Source: DAIUFH01 sp036844705 (GTDB lineage Bacteria; Bacillota; Clostridia; Tissierellales; Tissierellaceae). From it: a DNA stretch of 17,194 nucleotides. The number at the start of each line of letters is the position of its first letter. The first letter of the stretch is position 1. The stretch lies in the NCBI GenBank assembly GCA_036844705.1, contig DAIUFH010000046.1, positions 1-17,194 on the forward strand, in the 5' to 3' direction. Positions 7,015-14,079 of the stretch are shown here, piece by piece. The position numbers were made by a program, and so were the translations under genes. Under the pieces are notes generated by a model, which saw only the letters and a program-made list of their open reading frames with translations, searched no databases and was not told where the DNA came from.

Positions 7015-8166
7015 ATGCTATTAATTAAGAACGGACTTGTTTACACAATGGCTGGTGAAGTCATAGAAAATGGCTGTATTCTGATTAAAAATGGAAAAAT
7101 AGCTGAAGTAGGTAAGGACATTCATTCTCCAGCCGATGCCATGATAATAGATGCAGAAGGAAGAATGGTAACTCCAGGATTTGTTGAAGCTCACTGTCAT
7201 CTAGGTCTTGAGGAAGATGGAATAGGCTTTGAAGGTGATGATGTAAATGAAATGGTAGATCCAGTAACACCCCACATCAGAGCAGTAGATGGGATAAATC
7301 CAATGGATAGAACATTGATGGAAGCATATCAGGGTGGTGTAACTTCAGCTATTACAGGTCCTGGTAGTGGAAATGTTATCGGTGGGCAAGCAGTCGCAAT
7401 AAAAACTTATGGTCATAGAATTGATGATATGATAATCAAAAATCCAGTGGCTATGAAGGTTGCCTTTGGAGAAAATCCAAAGAGAGTTTATAACGATCAG
7501 AAAAAATCCCCTATTACTAGAATGGGAACAGCAGCTATCCTAAGAGAAACATTATTTAAAACAAAAGCCTATATGGAAAAGAAGGAAAAGGCAATAGATA
7601 ATATGCCCGAATTCGATATGAAGCTGGAAGCTATGATTCCAGTTCTAAAAAAAGAAATTCCTCTAAAAGCCCATGCTCATAGAGCAGATGATATATTTAC
7701 TGCTATAAGAATAGCCAAAGAATTTAATGTAGACTTAACATTGGATCACTGCACAGAAGGTCATTTAATAGCAGAGGACTTGGCTGAAGAAGGAAAAGGA
7801 GCTATAGTTGGACCATCAATGGGGCATAGAACTAAATTTGAATTAAAAAATACAACATTTGAAACACCCAAGATTCTTAATGATGCAGGAGTAAAGATTG
7901 CAATAACCACAGATTCACCTGTAATCCCCCTTCAACATTTATCTCTATGCGCAGGTCTTGCTCACAAGGCAGGTTTAAGTGAGATGGATACTCTAAAGGC
8001 AATTACTATTAATGCTGCGGAAATTGTAGGAATAGCAGATAGAATCGGAAGTATTGAAGTAGGCAAGGATGCTGATATAGCTATATTTGACGGAAACCCA
8101 ATCAAGGATATAAATTTTGAAACCTATATGACCATAATTGATGGAAAAATCGTATATAAAAGATAA
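7015..8166 (+). CDS. amidohydrolase, imidazolonepropionase-like (COG1228 type)
   Basis: The 383-residue product has the amidohydrolase-superfamily TIM-barrel layout with a small beta-sandwich made of both ends. Likely metal ligands are H60 and H62 in EAHCHLG, H220/H222 in KAHAHRADD, H245 in LDHCTEGH and D300 in ITTDSP. The N-terminal LIKNGLVYTMAGEVIENG and the C-terminal VGKDADIAIFDGNP are typical of this group. It resembles the broad imidazolonepropionase-like/Xaa-Pro-dipeptidase-type amidohydrolases, whose substrates are mostly unknown; no histidine-utilisation genes are nearby, so I do not call it hutI. The ATG at 7015 has a modest ribosome binding site (GGTAGGGTG). The gene sits 27 bases after tyrS with no terminator or clear promoter between, so it may share the T-box. 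Family is certain, substrate unknown. Confidence 0.88.
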   Translation: MLLIKNGLVYTMAGEVIENGCILIKNGKIAEVGKDIHSPADAMIIDAEGRMVTPGFVEAHCHLGLEEDGIGFEGDDVNEMVDPVTPHIRAVDGINPMDRTLMEAYQGGVTSAITGPGSGNVIGGQAVAIKTYGHRIDDMIIKNPVAMKVAFGENPKRVYNDQKKSPITRMGTAAILRETLFKTKAYMEKKEKAIDNMPEFDMKLEAMIPVLKKEIPLKAHAHRADDIFTAIRIAKEFNVDLTLDHCTEGHLIAEDLAEEGKGAIVGPSMGHRTKFELKNTTFETPKILNDAGVKIAITTDSPVIPLQHLSLCAGLAHKAGLSEMDTLKAITINAAEIVGIADRIGSIEVGKDADIAIFDGNPIKDINFETYMTIIDGKIVYKR

Positions 8167-8173
8167 TATAAAT

Positions 8174-8207
8174 AATGACCATATTGTATCCTAGCAATAT
8201 GGTCATT
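8174..8207. terminator. bidirectional terminator between amidohydrolase and endonuclease IV genes
   Basis: AATGACCATATTG (8174-8186) and CAATATGGTCATT (8195-8207) form a perfect 13-base-pair stem with an eight-base loop. It lies between two convergent genes, four bases from the right-hand stop codon. A short T-rich tail follows on the plus strand (TTAATTTATT); the minus tail is AT-rich. Confidence 0.8.
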
Positions 8208-8211
8208 TAAT

Positions 8212-9042
8212 TTATTCAGCTAATCCTTTTAATATCTCTATTTCCTTGGCATACCCTTCTAGCTCGTTAGGAGTTTCAAGATAAAAAGGTAAATTCTTCA
8301 ACTTAGGATGATTTATAATCCTAGCCATAGCTTCTAATCCAATACTTCCCTCTCCTATTTTTTCATGTCTATCCTTATGGCTAGAAAATGGATTTTTACT
8401 ATCATTTATATGAACTGCATAGAGTCTATCCATGCCTATTACCCTATCAAATTCTTCTATTACTTTGTCTAAATCATTTACTATATCGTACCCCGCATCA
8501 TATATATGACATGTATCAAGACAAACTCCCATTTTATCCTTAAGCTTTACACCATCTATTATTTGCTTAAGCTCCTCAAAGCTACGCCCTATCTCCGTTC
8601 CCTTGCCTGACATGGTTTCCAATAAAATTTTTGTAGTATATTCAGGTTTCAATATATCATTTAGCATATCTATGATATATTCTATTCCCTTTTCAACACC
8701 CTGTCCTACATGACTACCAGGATGAAAGTTATAATAATTATGAGGCAGGTACTCCATTCTATTTAAATCATCCTCCATGACCATCTTTGCAAATTCCCTT
8801 GTCTCAGACTTCCCTGAACATGGATTTAACGTATATGGCGCATGAGCAAGAAGCTTACCAAAATTATTTTCTTTCATTATATCTATTAATTTTTCCACAT
8901 CATTAGGATCAATGTCCTTGGCTTTACTTCCTCTTGGATTACGTGTAAAAAACTGAAATACATTAGCCCCAATCTTTAGAGCATCCTTACCCATGGCTTC
9001 ATATCCCTTAGATGTAGATAAATGACAACCGATTTTGAGCAT
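8212..9042 (-). CDS. nfo: endonuclease IV (AP endonuclease)
   Basis: Cleaves the backbone 5' of abasic sites and removes 3' blocking groups in base-excision repair (EC 3.1.21.2). The 276-residue product has the typical length of the TIM-barrel Nfo family. The zinc-ligand set looks complete: H67 in LLAHAPY, H107 in NFHPGSH, E142 in LLETMSG, D176 and H179 in CLDTCHIYDAGYD, H211 in AVHINDSK, D224 and H226 in HKDRHEKIGEG, and E256 in YLETP. The ATG at 9042 follows GGAGGG with good spacing. The gene starts 22 bases after the PC4-like gene and probably shares its transcript, which may begin at the ferritin-like/VIT1 promoter. Enzymes of this kind repair oxidative DNA damage, which fits iron-handling neighbours. 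Confidence 0.97.
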   Translation of the reverse strand: MLKIGCHLSTSKGYEAMGKDALKIGANVFQFFTRNPRGSKAKDIDPNDVEKLIDIMKENNFGKLLAHAPYTLNPCSGKSETREFAKMVMEDDLNRMEYLPHNYYNFHPGSHVGQGVEKGIEYIIDMLNDILKPEYTTKILLETMSGKGTEIGRSFEELKQIIDGVKLKDKMGVCLDTCHIYDAGYDIVNDLDKVIEEFDRVIGMDRLYAVHINDSKNPFSSHKDRHEKIGEGSIGLEAMARIINHPKLKNLPFYLETPNELEGYAKEIEILKGLAE

Positions 9043-9064
9043 CTTTTCCCTCCAGTTAAATAGT

Positions 9065-9280
9065 CTATAGCACCTTATTTAGTGCCTCCTTTAAAGCTGT
9101 AGCTTCTTCATCAGTAAGTGTAGTTCCCTTACCCATTCTACCTTCTTCATGATTCCAATCTCTTATATCATATTTTGCAGGTCTGTTGTTCCAGCTTACC
9201 TTATTTAATTCCTTTGTCCAAACCCCCCTTTCAGATAGAACGGCTATTCTTTCGGTTATTTCATATTTTAACTCTGCCAT
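9065..9280 (-). CDS. PC4/YdbC-family ssDNA-binding protein
   Basis: A small 71-residue protein matching the bacterial YdbC-like relatives of the eukaryotic coactivator PC4, which bind single-stranded DNA as dimers. Recognisable parts are the N-terminal strands KYEITERIAVLSE, the central LNKVSWNNRPAKYDIRDWN and the C-terminal helix after KGTTLTDEEA. Aromatic and basic residues (W31, R34, K36, Y37, W42) lie where family members contact DNA; that assignment is by analogy. The ATG at 9280 follows AGGAGAG. It lies 45 bases after the VIT1-like gene and 22 bases before nfo, all in the same direction with no hairpin between, which suggests one transcript. The pairing with an AP endonuclease suggests a DNA-protection or repair role, but this is inference. 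Confidence 0.88.
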   Translation of the reverse strand: MAELKYEITERIAVLSERGVWTKELNKVSWNNRPAKYDIRDWNHEEGRMGKGTTLTDEEATALKEALNKVL

Positions 9281-9325
9281 AAAATATCACTCTCCTAATT
9301 TATCTTTGTAAATTCAACATAACGC

Positions 9326-10216
9326 CTAAATATCAATTCCTAAAAACTTCTTTACTAAAGATCCTACCACAAAAGATAGCGCTGCTACAGATAAACTTAT
9401 TGTAGCCATTTCTAAAAATCTTTTCTTAAATGGTAAATCTTTAGCTACAGAAATATAGAAAGTAAATACTAGTATGATTAATACTACAATAACAAGCATA
9501 ATAATAAGTGAATATATATATTGATCGCCTGGTAATATCAAATATGGCAACACCATTAGTACGACGGCTAAGATATACATAATACCTGTATAAAGCGAGG
9601 ACTTCAATGCATTTTCATTTTCTTCAGACCTTGCAGACAAATATTCAGAAGATGCCATGGATAATGTAGCAGATATACCTGTTATCAAGCCAGATAAAGC
9701 CACAAGTTTGTTGTCTTGCAATGCAAAACTCATTCCAGCAAGAGTACCTGTCAATTCCACAAGAGCATCATTAAGTCCCAATACCATAGAACCAACATAT
9801 TGTAATCTATCTTCGTCCAGCATATTTATGAGAGCTTGCTCATGTAACTCTTCATCACGAAATATCTTTTTAGCCTCAGGAACTTCTGATATCAGATGTA
9901 AGTAGGATTCTTGTGCTGTTTTTTCCCCGTTTTCCATAATCTTAATGGTGAATGTATATCCAAATATTATACTTAACAATGAAAATATAAATACTTTAAA
10001 TCTTTGTGGCTCCAGTTTTTGACTTGTATATTTTTCCCATATCTTGCCATGAATACCCTCTTCACGTGCAATACCTTCTAAAATTTTAACTTCCGACTGC
10101 TTTTTAACTCGTTTGGCTAAATTAAGATAAATAGCCTGTTCTGTAACTTCGTTTTGTTGAAGCTTAAGAATAATCTGCTTTGATTTTTCTGATATTATTT
10201 TTTCTTTATTTCCCAT
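9326..10216 (-). CDS. ferritin-like (rubrerythrin-type) domain fused to VIT1/CCC1 membrane transporter
   Basis: The 296-residue product joins a di-iron ferritin-like four-helix region to a VIT1/CCC1 membrane domain. Di-iron ligands appear in sequence: E23 or E26 in helix 1, E53xxH56, E103, and E122xxH125. A hydrophobic stretch (74-94) links helices 2 and 3. The VIT1 part has GLNDALVELTGTLAG (147-161), MASSEYLSARSEEN (187-200), and hydrophobic segments at about 173-190, 210-228, 233-256 and 270-290. VIT1/CCC1 proteins move Fe(II) or Mn(II) across membranes, and related ferritin-like fusions such as MbfA export iron. I chose the ATG at 10216, eight bases after AGGGGG; an in-frame GTG at 10225 overlaps that site. 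It has a strong promoter of its own and lies upstream of the PC4-like and nfo genes. The metal and direction are inferred. Confidence 0.9.
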   Translation of the reverse strand: MGNKEKIISEKSKQIILKLQQNEVTEQAIYLNLAKRVKKQSEVKILEGIAREEGIHGKIWEKYTSQKLEPQRFKVFIFSLLSIIFGYTFTIKIMENGEKTAQESYLHLISEVPEAKKIFRDEELHEQALINMLDEDRLQYVGSMVLGLNDALVELTGTLAGMSFALQDNKLVALSGLITGISATLSMASSEYLSARSEENENALKSSLYTGIMYILAVVLMVLPYLILPGDQYIYSLIIMLVIVVLIILVFTFYISVAKDLPFKKRFLEMATISLSVAALSFVVGSLVKKFLGIDI

Positions 10217-10249
10217 ATCAAACACCCCCTAATTCCTCAAAGCACCTTT

Positions 10250-10278
10250 ATTATAATACCCTAATAAAATATTGTAAA
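10250..10278 (-). promoter_or_regulatory. sigma-A promoter of the ferritin-like/VIT1 gene
   Basis: On the minus strand TTTACA (10278-10273), a 17-base spacer and TATAAT (10255-10250). The predicted start lies about 28 bases before the coding start. This may be the only promoter for the VIT1-like, PC4-like and nfo genes. Confidence 0.8.
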
Positions 10279-10285
10279 CCTACAC

Positions 10286-10317
10286 AAAAAAATCTAGACC
10301 AAATAAATTGATCTAGA
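10286..10317 (-). terminator. intrinsic terminator of the CotF-like gene
   Basis: On the minus strand TCTAGATCAA pairs with TTGGTCTAGA (ten pairs, one G-U) around a five-base loop and is followed by seven T bases. It separates the coat-protein transcript from the next promoter, whose -35 starts only about eight bases beyond the T-tract. Confidence 0.85.
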
Positions 10318-10348
10318 ATATCTTTTTCGACTATGACCTTAGAAGTAA

Positions 10349-10873
10349 TTATTGTACATTATACATGCCATTGCTATGCATGTAATTGAATATTCCTTCT
10401 CCATGCTGCTGTTCTTCTTTTTGTATATGGTTTAATGCATTTCTTAAGTTAGTATCCGTACACTCAAATATCGTTGTGTCGTATGTGCCTGACACATATT
10501 TTTCAGTCATAAGTAAGTCACTGCAAAGTTCAGCATCACTTTGATTAGTCATACCAGCACTACCTTCCATCTGTGAACTCACTTGCTGCTGTTGACCTTG
10601 CTGATTTTGCTGACCTTGTTGACCTTGACTTTGCTGTTGTTGACCTTGCTGTTGTTGACCTTGATTCATATTTGGAACCTGCCCTGATAATATCTGAGAG
10701 ATTGTATTGTAATGTTGTTGCTCTTGTGAAGCATATGTGTTAAATAATTGTTTTAGCTGTGGATCCTGTACTTGATTAGCATAGTTTGTATACTTCTGAA
10801 TACATATCTCTTCATGCTTTTTTTGATCCTCTAGCAACATTTTCTCTTTTTGAGAAAGATTTATTTTAGTCAT
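10349..10873 (-). CDS. CotF-like spore coat protein with Gln-rich linker
   Basis: The 174-residue product matches the Coat_F family: two helical-pair halves separated by a low-complexity Gln/Gly linker (about 66-98). Each half keeps ferritin-like di-iron candidates: Glu21/22 and E51xxH54 in the first, E124 and E154xxH157 in the second. Family members are spore coat or exosporium-associated proteins of Bacillus and Clostridia. Metal binding here is my inference from the ligand pattern; family function beyond the coat is poorly known. There is no signal peptide. The ATG at 10873 follows a strong AGGAGGTGA. A ten-pair terminator follows the gene, so it is probably monocistronic. I could not recognise a convincing sporulation-sigma promoter upstream. 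The linker is encoded partly by two adjacent 15-base repeats. Confidence 0.85.
   Translation of the reverse strand: MTKINLSQKEKMLLEDQKKHEEICIQKYTNYANQVQDPQLKQLFNTYASQEQQHYNTISQILSGQVPNMNQGQQQQGQQQQSQGQQGQQNQQGQQQQVSSQMEGSAGMTNQSDAELCSDLLMTEKYVSGTYDTTIFECTDTNLRNALNHIQKEEQQHGEGIFNYMHSNGMYNVQ
10631..10660. repeat. two tandem 15-base repeats in the Gln-rich linker
   Basis: TTGCTGTTGTTGACC occurs twice in succession (10631-10645 and 10646-10660), with degenerate copies to the left down to about 10580. Each unit encodes a Gln/Gly pentapeptide on the minus strand. Its length is a multiple of three, so copy-number change would keep the frame. Confidence 0.85.
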
Positions 10874-10952
10874 ATAATCACCTCCTAAAGATATCTTTCC
10901 AAAAGTACTTAGTATTATTCAATAGGTAATTAACAAATTAATATTATTAAAT

Positions 10953-10981
10953 TTGATATTATTTAAATATTACAATATAAT
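10953..10981 (+). promoter_or_regulatory. sigma-A promoter of the GldA-family dehydrogenase gene
   Basis: TTGATA (10953-10958), a 17-base spacer and TATAAT (10976-10981), placing the transcript start near 10988, about 15 bases before the AGGAAGTG ribosome binding site. Confidence 0.75.
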
Positions 10982-11016
10982 TAATTAAAATACTAAATTG
11001 ATAGGAAGTGTTTAAT

Positions 11017-12102
11017 TTGCAAACAATATCATTTACAGGATATACAATAGGAAAAGATGCATATAAGGCTATTCCTTCAATATGTTCAAGATATGGAACT
11101 AAACTACAGATAATTGGTGGACATAAAGCTCTTGAGGCGGCTGTGTCAGAACTTAAATCATGTATTAAGGATTCCGATATAGAGCTACTCGAACCACTGT
11201 TTTATGGTGGAGAATGTACATATGAAAACATGAAAGCTTTAGCAAAAAAGTCAAAAGAAAGTGGTGCAAATATTATTGCTGGAGTAGGCGGAGGAAAGTC
11301 TATAGATACAGCCAAAGGCATCGCATCTATGCTCAATCTTCCCGTAATAACAATCCCAACAATAGCTGCAACCTGTGCTGCAACTACTGCACTCTCTGTA
11401 GTTTATGATTTGAATCATAAGTTTGTGGAATTTATGTTTTATGACAATCCTCCAATTCATACATTCATAAACAGTGGCATAATAGCAAAGGCTCCAACTA
11501 AATATCTTCGTGCTGGGATGGGTGATACTTTAGCGAAACATTACGAATGTAATTTTGCCACGCGTAATGATAATTTGAATTTTACTAGTGCACTAGGTAG
11601 AACTATTAGTAGTATGTGTACTGAACCACTTTTTACCCATGGTACAAAAGCATTATTGGATTGTAATACGAGAAAAGTAACATCTTCACTGGAACAGGTT
11701 ATTCTAGCTAATATAGTAAATACTGGAATGGTATCGCTGCTTGTTGACGAAAACTATAACGGAGCAGTAGCACACTCATTGTTCTACGGTCTAACATTGC
11801 TACCTCATATAGAAGAAAAATATCTGCATGGTGATGTTGTAGCTTATGGAATTTTAGTTCAATTAATGATAGACAATCAAATTGAAAAAGCAAAAATGAT
11901 AAGAAATTATCTAAAGGAATGGGATTGTCCAATTTGTCTATCAGATATTGAAGTGCCATTGGATCGTAGAATTCTTGACCCTGTTTTAAAAGAAACTGTA
12001 ATTGGACCAGATATGGAGCATCTTCCATATAAGATAAATGAAGATATGGTTTATGAAGGAATGCTTTTGGTTGAAGGTTTGAATAACCAAATATATAAAT
12101 GA
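11017..12102 (+). CDS. GldA-family (glycerol dehydrogenase-like) NAD-dependent dehydrogenase
   Basis: The 361-residue product belongs to the GldA branch of the iron-containing alcohol dehydrogenase superfamily. The nucleotide-binding motif GVGGGKSIDT is at 89-98. The metal ligands expected from glycerol dehydrogenase are all present: D170 in AGMGDTLAKH, H253 in GAVAHSLFYG and H271 in YLHGDVVAYG. Enzymes of this type oxidise vicinal alcohols or reduce the ketones with NAD(H); some Firmicutes relatives act on other polyols, so the substrate is open. I chose TTG at 11017, six bases after AGGAAGTG; a GTG at 11008 would lie inside that site. A good promoter lies upstream, and the gene is divergent from the coat gene and convergent with the aminotransferase gene. 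Its TGA stop is inside the terminator stem. No dihydroxyacetone kinase or glycerol uptake gene is nearby. Confidence 0.85.
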   Translation: MQTISFTGYTIGKDAYKAIPSICSRYGTKLQIIGGHKALEAAVSELKSCIKDSDIELLEPLFYGGECTYENMKALAKKSKESGANIIAGVGGGKSIDTAKGIASMLNLPVITIPTIAATCAATTALSVVYDLNHKFVEFMFYDNPPIHTFINSGIIAKAPTKYLRAGMGDTLAKHYECNFATRNDNLNFTSALGRTISSMCTEPLFTHGTKALLDCNTRKVTSSLEQVILANIVNTGMVSLLVDENYNGAVAHSLFYGLTLLPHIEEKYLHGDVVAYGILVQLMIDNQIEKAKMIRNYLKEWDCPICLSDIEVPLDRRILDPVLKETVIGPDMEHLPYKINEDMVYEGMLLVEGLNNQIYK

Positions 12103-12134
12103 AGGTCTGCATTTTAAGCAGACCTTCATTTTTA
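12098..12134. terminator. terminator shared by GldA-like and aminotransferase genes
   Basis: AATGAAGGTCTGC (12098-12110) and GCAGACCTTCATT (12118-12130) form a 13-pair stem with a seven-base loop, and a T-run continues on the plus strand. The TGA stop of the left gene (12100-12102) lies in the stem. It sits between convergent genes and may work both ways, less strongly on the minus strand. Confidence 0.85.
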
Positions 12135-12147
12135 TATTCATGATATA

Positions 12148-13356
12148 TTATTTTCTATACAACTCCATTAACTTTATCAATCGCTCTATTGCAGCGACAG
12201 AAGCCTTATGATCTTGAGAGAAGTTGATACGGAAACTATTGGTAAATTGTGGTCCAAATTCTGTACCAGAAGTAACTGTTACTTCTGCCTGAATACGTAA
12301 AACCTTAATGAAATCTGACATAGAGATTTCAAGCTCTGGAAGTGTAACAAACAGATAGCTTCCTCCTTCAGTAGTTCTTGCCTCAATACCATCTACTGCT
12401 CTCAATTTTTCTAGCAAATCATCTCTAATAGCTTGATGTTGTTTAATTCGTTCCTCCATCCATCCTTCTGGTTCGTTAAACCAATTTTTGAATACAGCTT
12501 GATTGTATCCGCTACAACGTAATGACACTATAGCTTGTAACTTTTCCATACGCTCAATAATAGCAGCGCTACCAAAAGCCACACCTAGACGATATCCACT
12601 CAAGGATTCTGTCTTTGAAGGTCCTATTATAGTGACAAGATTATCAGGAACAATTTCTTGATTCCTTAGATGAGTATATTTACGACCATCAAATATTTGG
12701 CGAGAATAGAGTTCATCAGCTATAACAGTAACACCATATTCTTTACCTAACTTTCCAATAGACTTAACTTCTTCTTCTGAATAAATAGAACCTGTTGGAT
12801 TGTTTGGATTTGAATATAAAAATAGCTTCACACCATTCTTGAATGATTCTTCAAGTGCTGCTAAATCAAGACCTGCTCGATCTGTATATTTAGTATATTC
12901 CATCTGAATTGGTACCAACTCACCATCAAAGAACTCAACAAGTTTACGATTTGCAAAGTAGTCAGGTTCAACTATTGCTACTTTGTCGCCTCTGGCTATA
13001 TTTGCACCCATAGCAAGGAACAATGCCCCTTGAGTACCAGGTGTAGCGATTATTTCGTTAGCAGGATCTATAGCTGCTCCTGTAAAATCAGATAACTTTT
13101 TAGCTAAATCATCAAGGATAAAACCCTTCCCACGATACTCTGTATAAGCCTGTGCACCACCTATTTTAACACCTTCAACGAATGAATCAAGAGTTCCTGG
13201 AATAGGTGTGAAAGCATCTACATCACCATGAGAAAAATCAATCGGAACACCAGAAAGCTTTTCTCCGCGTATATCCAATTTAGTAGTATGCTGACGTGAT
13301 TCTTGACCAGGTGCGTTATCAACGCCAAGTTTTTTGAACTTGCTAATAATATCCAT
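12148..13356 (-). CDS. PLP-dependent class I/II aminotransferase
   Basis: The 402-residue product is a fold-type I, aspartate-aminotransferase-like enzyme. Visible PLP-site residues are N186 in SNPNNPTGS, D214 in IADELYS, the Schiff-base lysine K248 in GPSKTESLSGYRLG, and the carboxylate-binding R376 in SFRINFS. It begins with an N-terminal extension (about 1-40) seen in this subgroup. The amino donor and keto acid cannot be told from sequence. ATG at 13356 is chosen because GAGGGGGAG lies about six bases upstream; TTG at 13359 is closer than is usual. A strong extended -10 promoter lies about 90 bases upstream, and the leader between carries a 7-8-7 inverted repeat that may be regulatory. 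The gene is convergent with the GldA-like gene and divergent from the histidine phosphatase gene. Confidence 0.92.
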   Translation of the reverse strand: MDIISKFKKLGVDNAPGQESRQHTTKLDIRGEKLSGVPIDFSHGDVDAFTPIPGTLDSFVEGVKIGGAQAYTEYRGKGFILDDLAKKLSDFTGAAIDPANEIIATPGTQGALFLAMGANIARGDKVAIVEPDYFANRKLVEFFDGELVPIQMEYTKYTDRAGLDLAALEESFKNGVKLFLYSNPNNPTGSIYSEEEVKSIGKLGKEYGVTVIADELYSRQIFDGRKYTHLRNQEIVPDNLVTIIGPSKTESLSGYRLGVAFGSAAIIERMEKLQAIVSLRCSGYNQAVFKNWFNEPEGWMEERIKQHQAIRDDLLEKLRAVDGIEARTTEGGSYLFVTLPELEISMSDFIKVLRIQAEVTVTSGTEFGPQFTNSFRINFSQDHKASVAAIERLIKLMELYRK

Positions 13357-13376
13357 CAAAATCTCCCCCTCGTTAC

Positions 13377-13398
13377 TTATGTACCTATTAATACATAA
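13377..13398. repeat. 7-8-7 inverted repeat in the aminotransferase leader
   Basis: TTATGTA (13377-13383) and TACATAA (13392-13398) flank eight bases. The repeat lies downstream of the predicted start and just upstream of the ribosome binding site, in the position of a repressor operator. In this AT-rich context a chance match is possible. Confidence 0.4.
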
Positions 13399-13444
13399 AA
13401 TTTATTTATAATTCTTAATTTTATTGAATTACTTACTCGTTATT

Positions 13445-13473
13445 ATTCTAACATGTTTAGGACTATTTTTCAA
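13445..13473 (-). promoter_or_regulatory. sigma-A promoter of the aminotransferase gene
   Basis: On the minus strand TTGAAA (13473-13468), a 17-base spacer ending in TGT, and TAGAAT (13450-13445), i.e. an extended -10. Predicted start near 13438, leaving a leader of about 80 bases. Confidence 0.75.
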
Positions 13474-13578
13474 AACATATGAGACAAATGATGTACTAAT
13501 ACAAACTAAAAAAATTTATATAGATAAATATAGGTATTTCTGTAGATAATAAGATAATAAATAAAGGAGAGTGCTCAT

Positions 13579-14079
13579 ATGAGTAAATATATAGTATTAT
13601 ATAGACATGGAATACCAGAGGATAAAAATATTATACCGGATGATGATTTAAGATCACTTTCAATCAGAGGTAGAAGACTTTTAAGTAAAAGTATAGCTGG
13701 ATTTAAAATAATGCTAGGCAAAAAGAAATATATTAAGATCTATTCCAGTCCTAAACTTAGAGCAGTTCAAACAGCTGAAATGCTATCATCTGAGCTTAAG
13801 ATAGCGCCTCCACAGTACTTTGACTTTCTTGCTAACGGAGGCAATATAAGACTAATTAAGGAAATAGTTCAACATCTTAATCCAAGTGAAGTAGCTGTCT
13901 TAGTTGGACATCAGCCATTTCTCTCTATTTGGAGCCAAGAACTTTCAGGAATTTATCTTCCATTTAAAAAAGGAACTGCTGTCTGTTTCAGATTCCCTAA
14001 TGAAGGCAATGAGAAAGCTGAGCTAAGATGGTATTTACAAACTAGAGACTTTATAAAAATTACAGGCAATAGAGCTTAA
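13579..14079 (+). CDS. SixA-like histidine phosphatase
   Basis: A 166-residue member of the histidine phosphatase (phosphoglycerate-mutase-like) superfamily. The catalytic RHG is R9-H10-G11 in VLYRHGIP; the second Arg is R61 in SSPKLRAVQTAE and the second catalytic His is H111 in LVGHQPF. Length and motif spacing match SixA, which removes phosphate from phosphohistidine on Hpt domains or on PTS phosphocarriers. No histidine kinase or PTS gene is nearby, so the target is open. The ATG at 13579 follows AAAGGAGAG. I could not define a promoter in the upstream region, which also carries the divergent aminotransferase promoter. The gene is convergent with the stalk-domain gene and shares its hairpin. 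Confidence 0.85.
   Translation: MSKYIVLYRHGIPEDKNIIPDDDLRSLSIRGRRLLSKSIAGFKIMLGKKKYIKIYSSPKLRAVQTAEMLSSELKIAPPQYFDFLANGGNIRLIKEIVQHLNPSEVAVLVGHQPFLSIWSQELSGIYLPFKKGTAVCFRFPNEGNEKAELRWYLQTRDFIKITGNRA

Noticed and set aside
7015..8166. Calling the amidohydrolase imidazolonepropionase (hutI)
   Set aside because: No other histidine-degradation genes are nearby and the sequence fits the broader amidohydrolase group, so a specific hutI assignment is not supported.
10580..10663. Short repeated units that might suggest a CRISPR array
   Set aside because: The units are adjacent 15-base copies inside a coding frame, with no spacers and no cas genes; they encode the Gln-rich linker.
10874..10952. Sporulation sigma (E, G or K) promoter for the CotF-like gene
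   Set aside because: Several loosely matching hexamers exist in the AT-rich stretch, but none has both elements at acceptable spacing.
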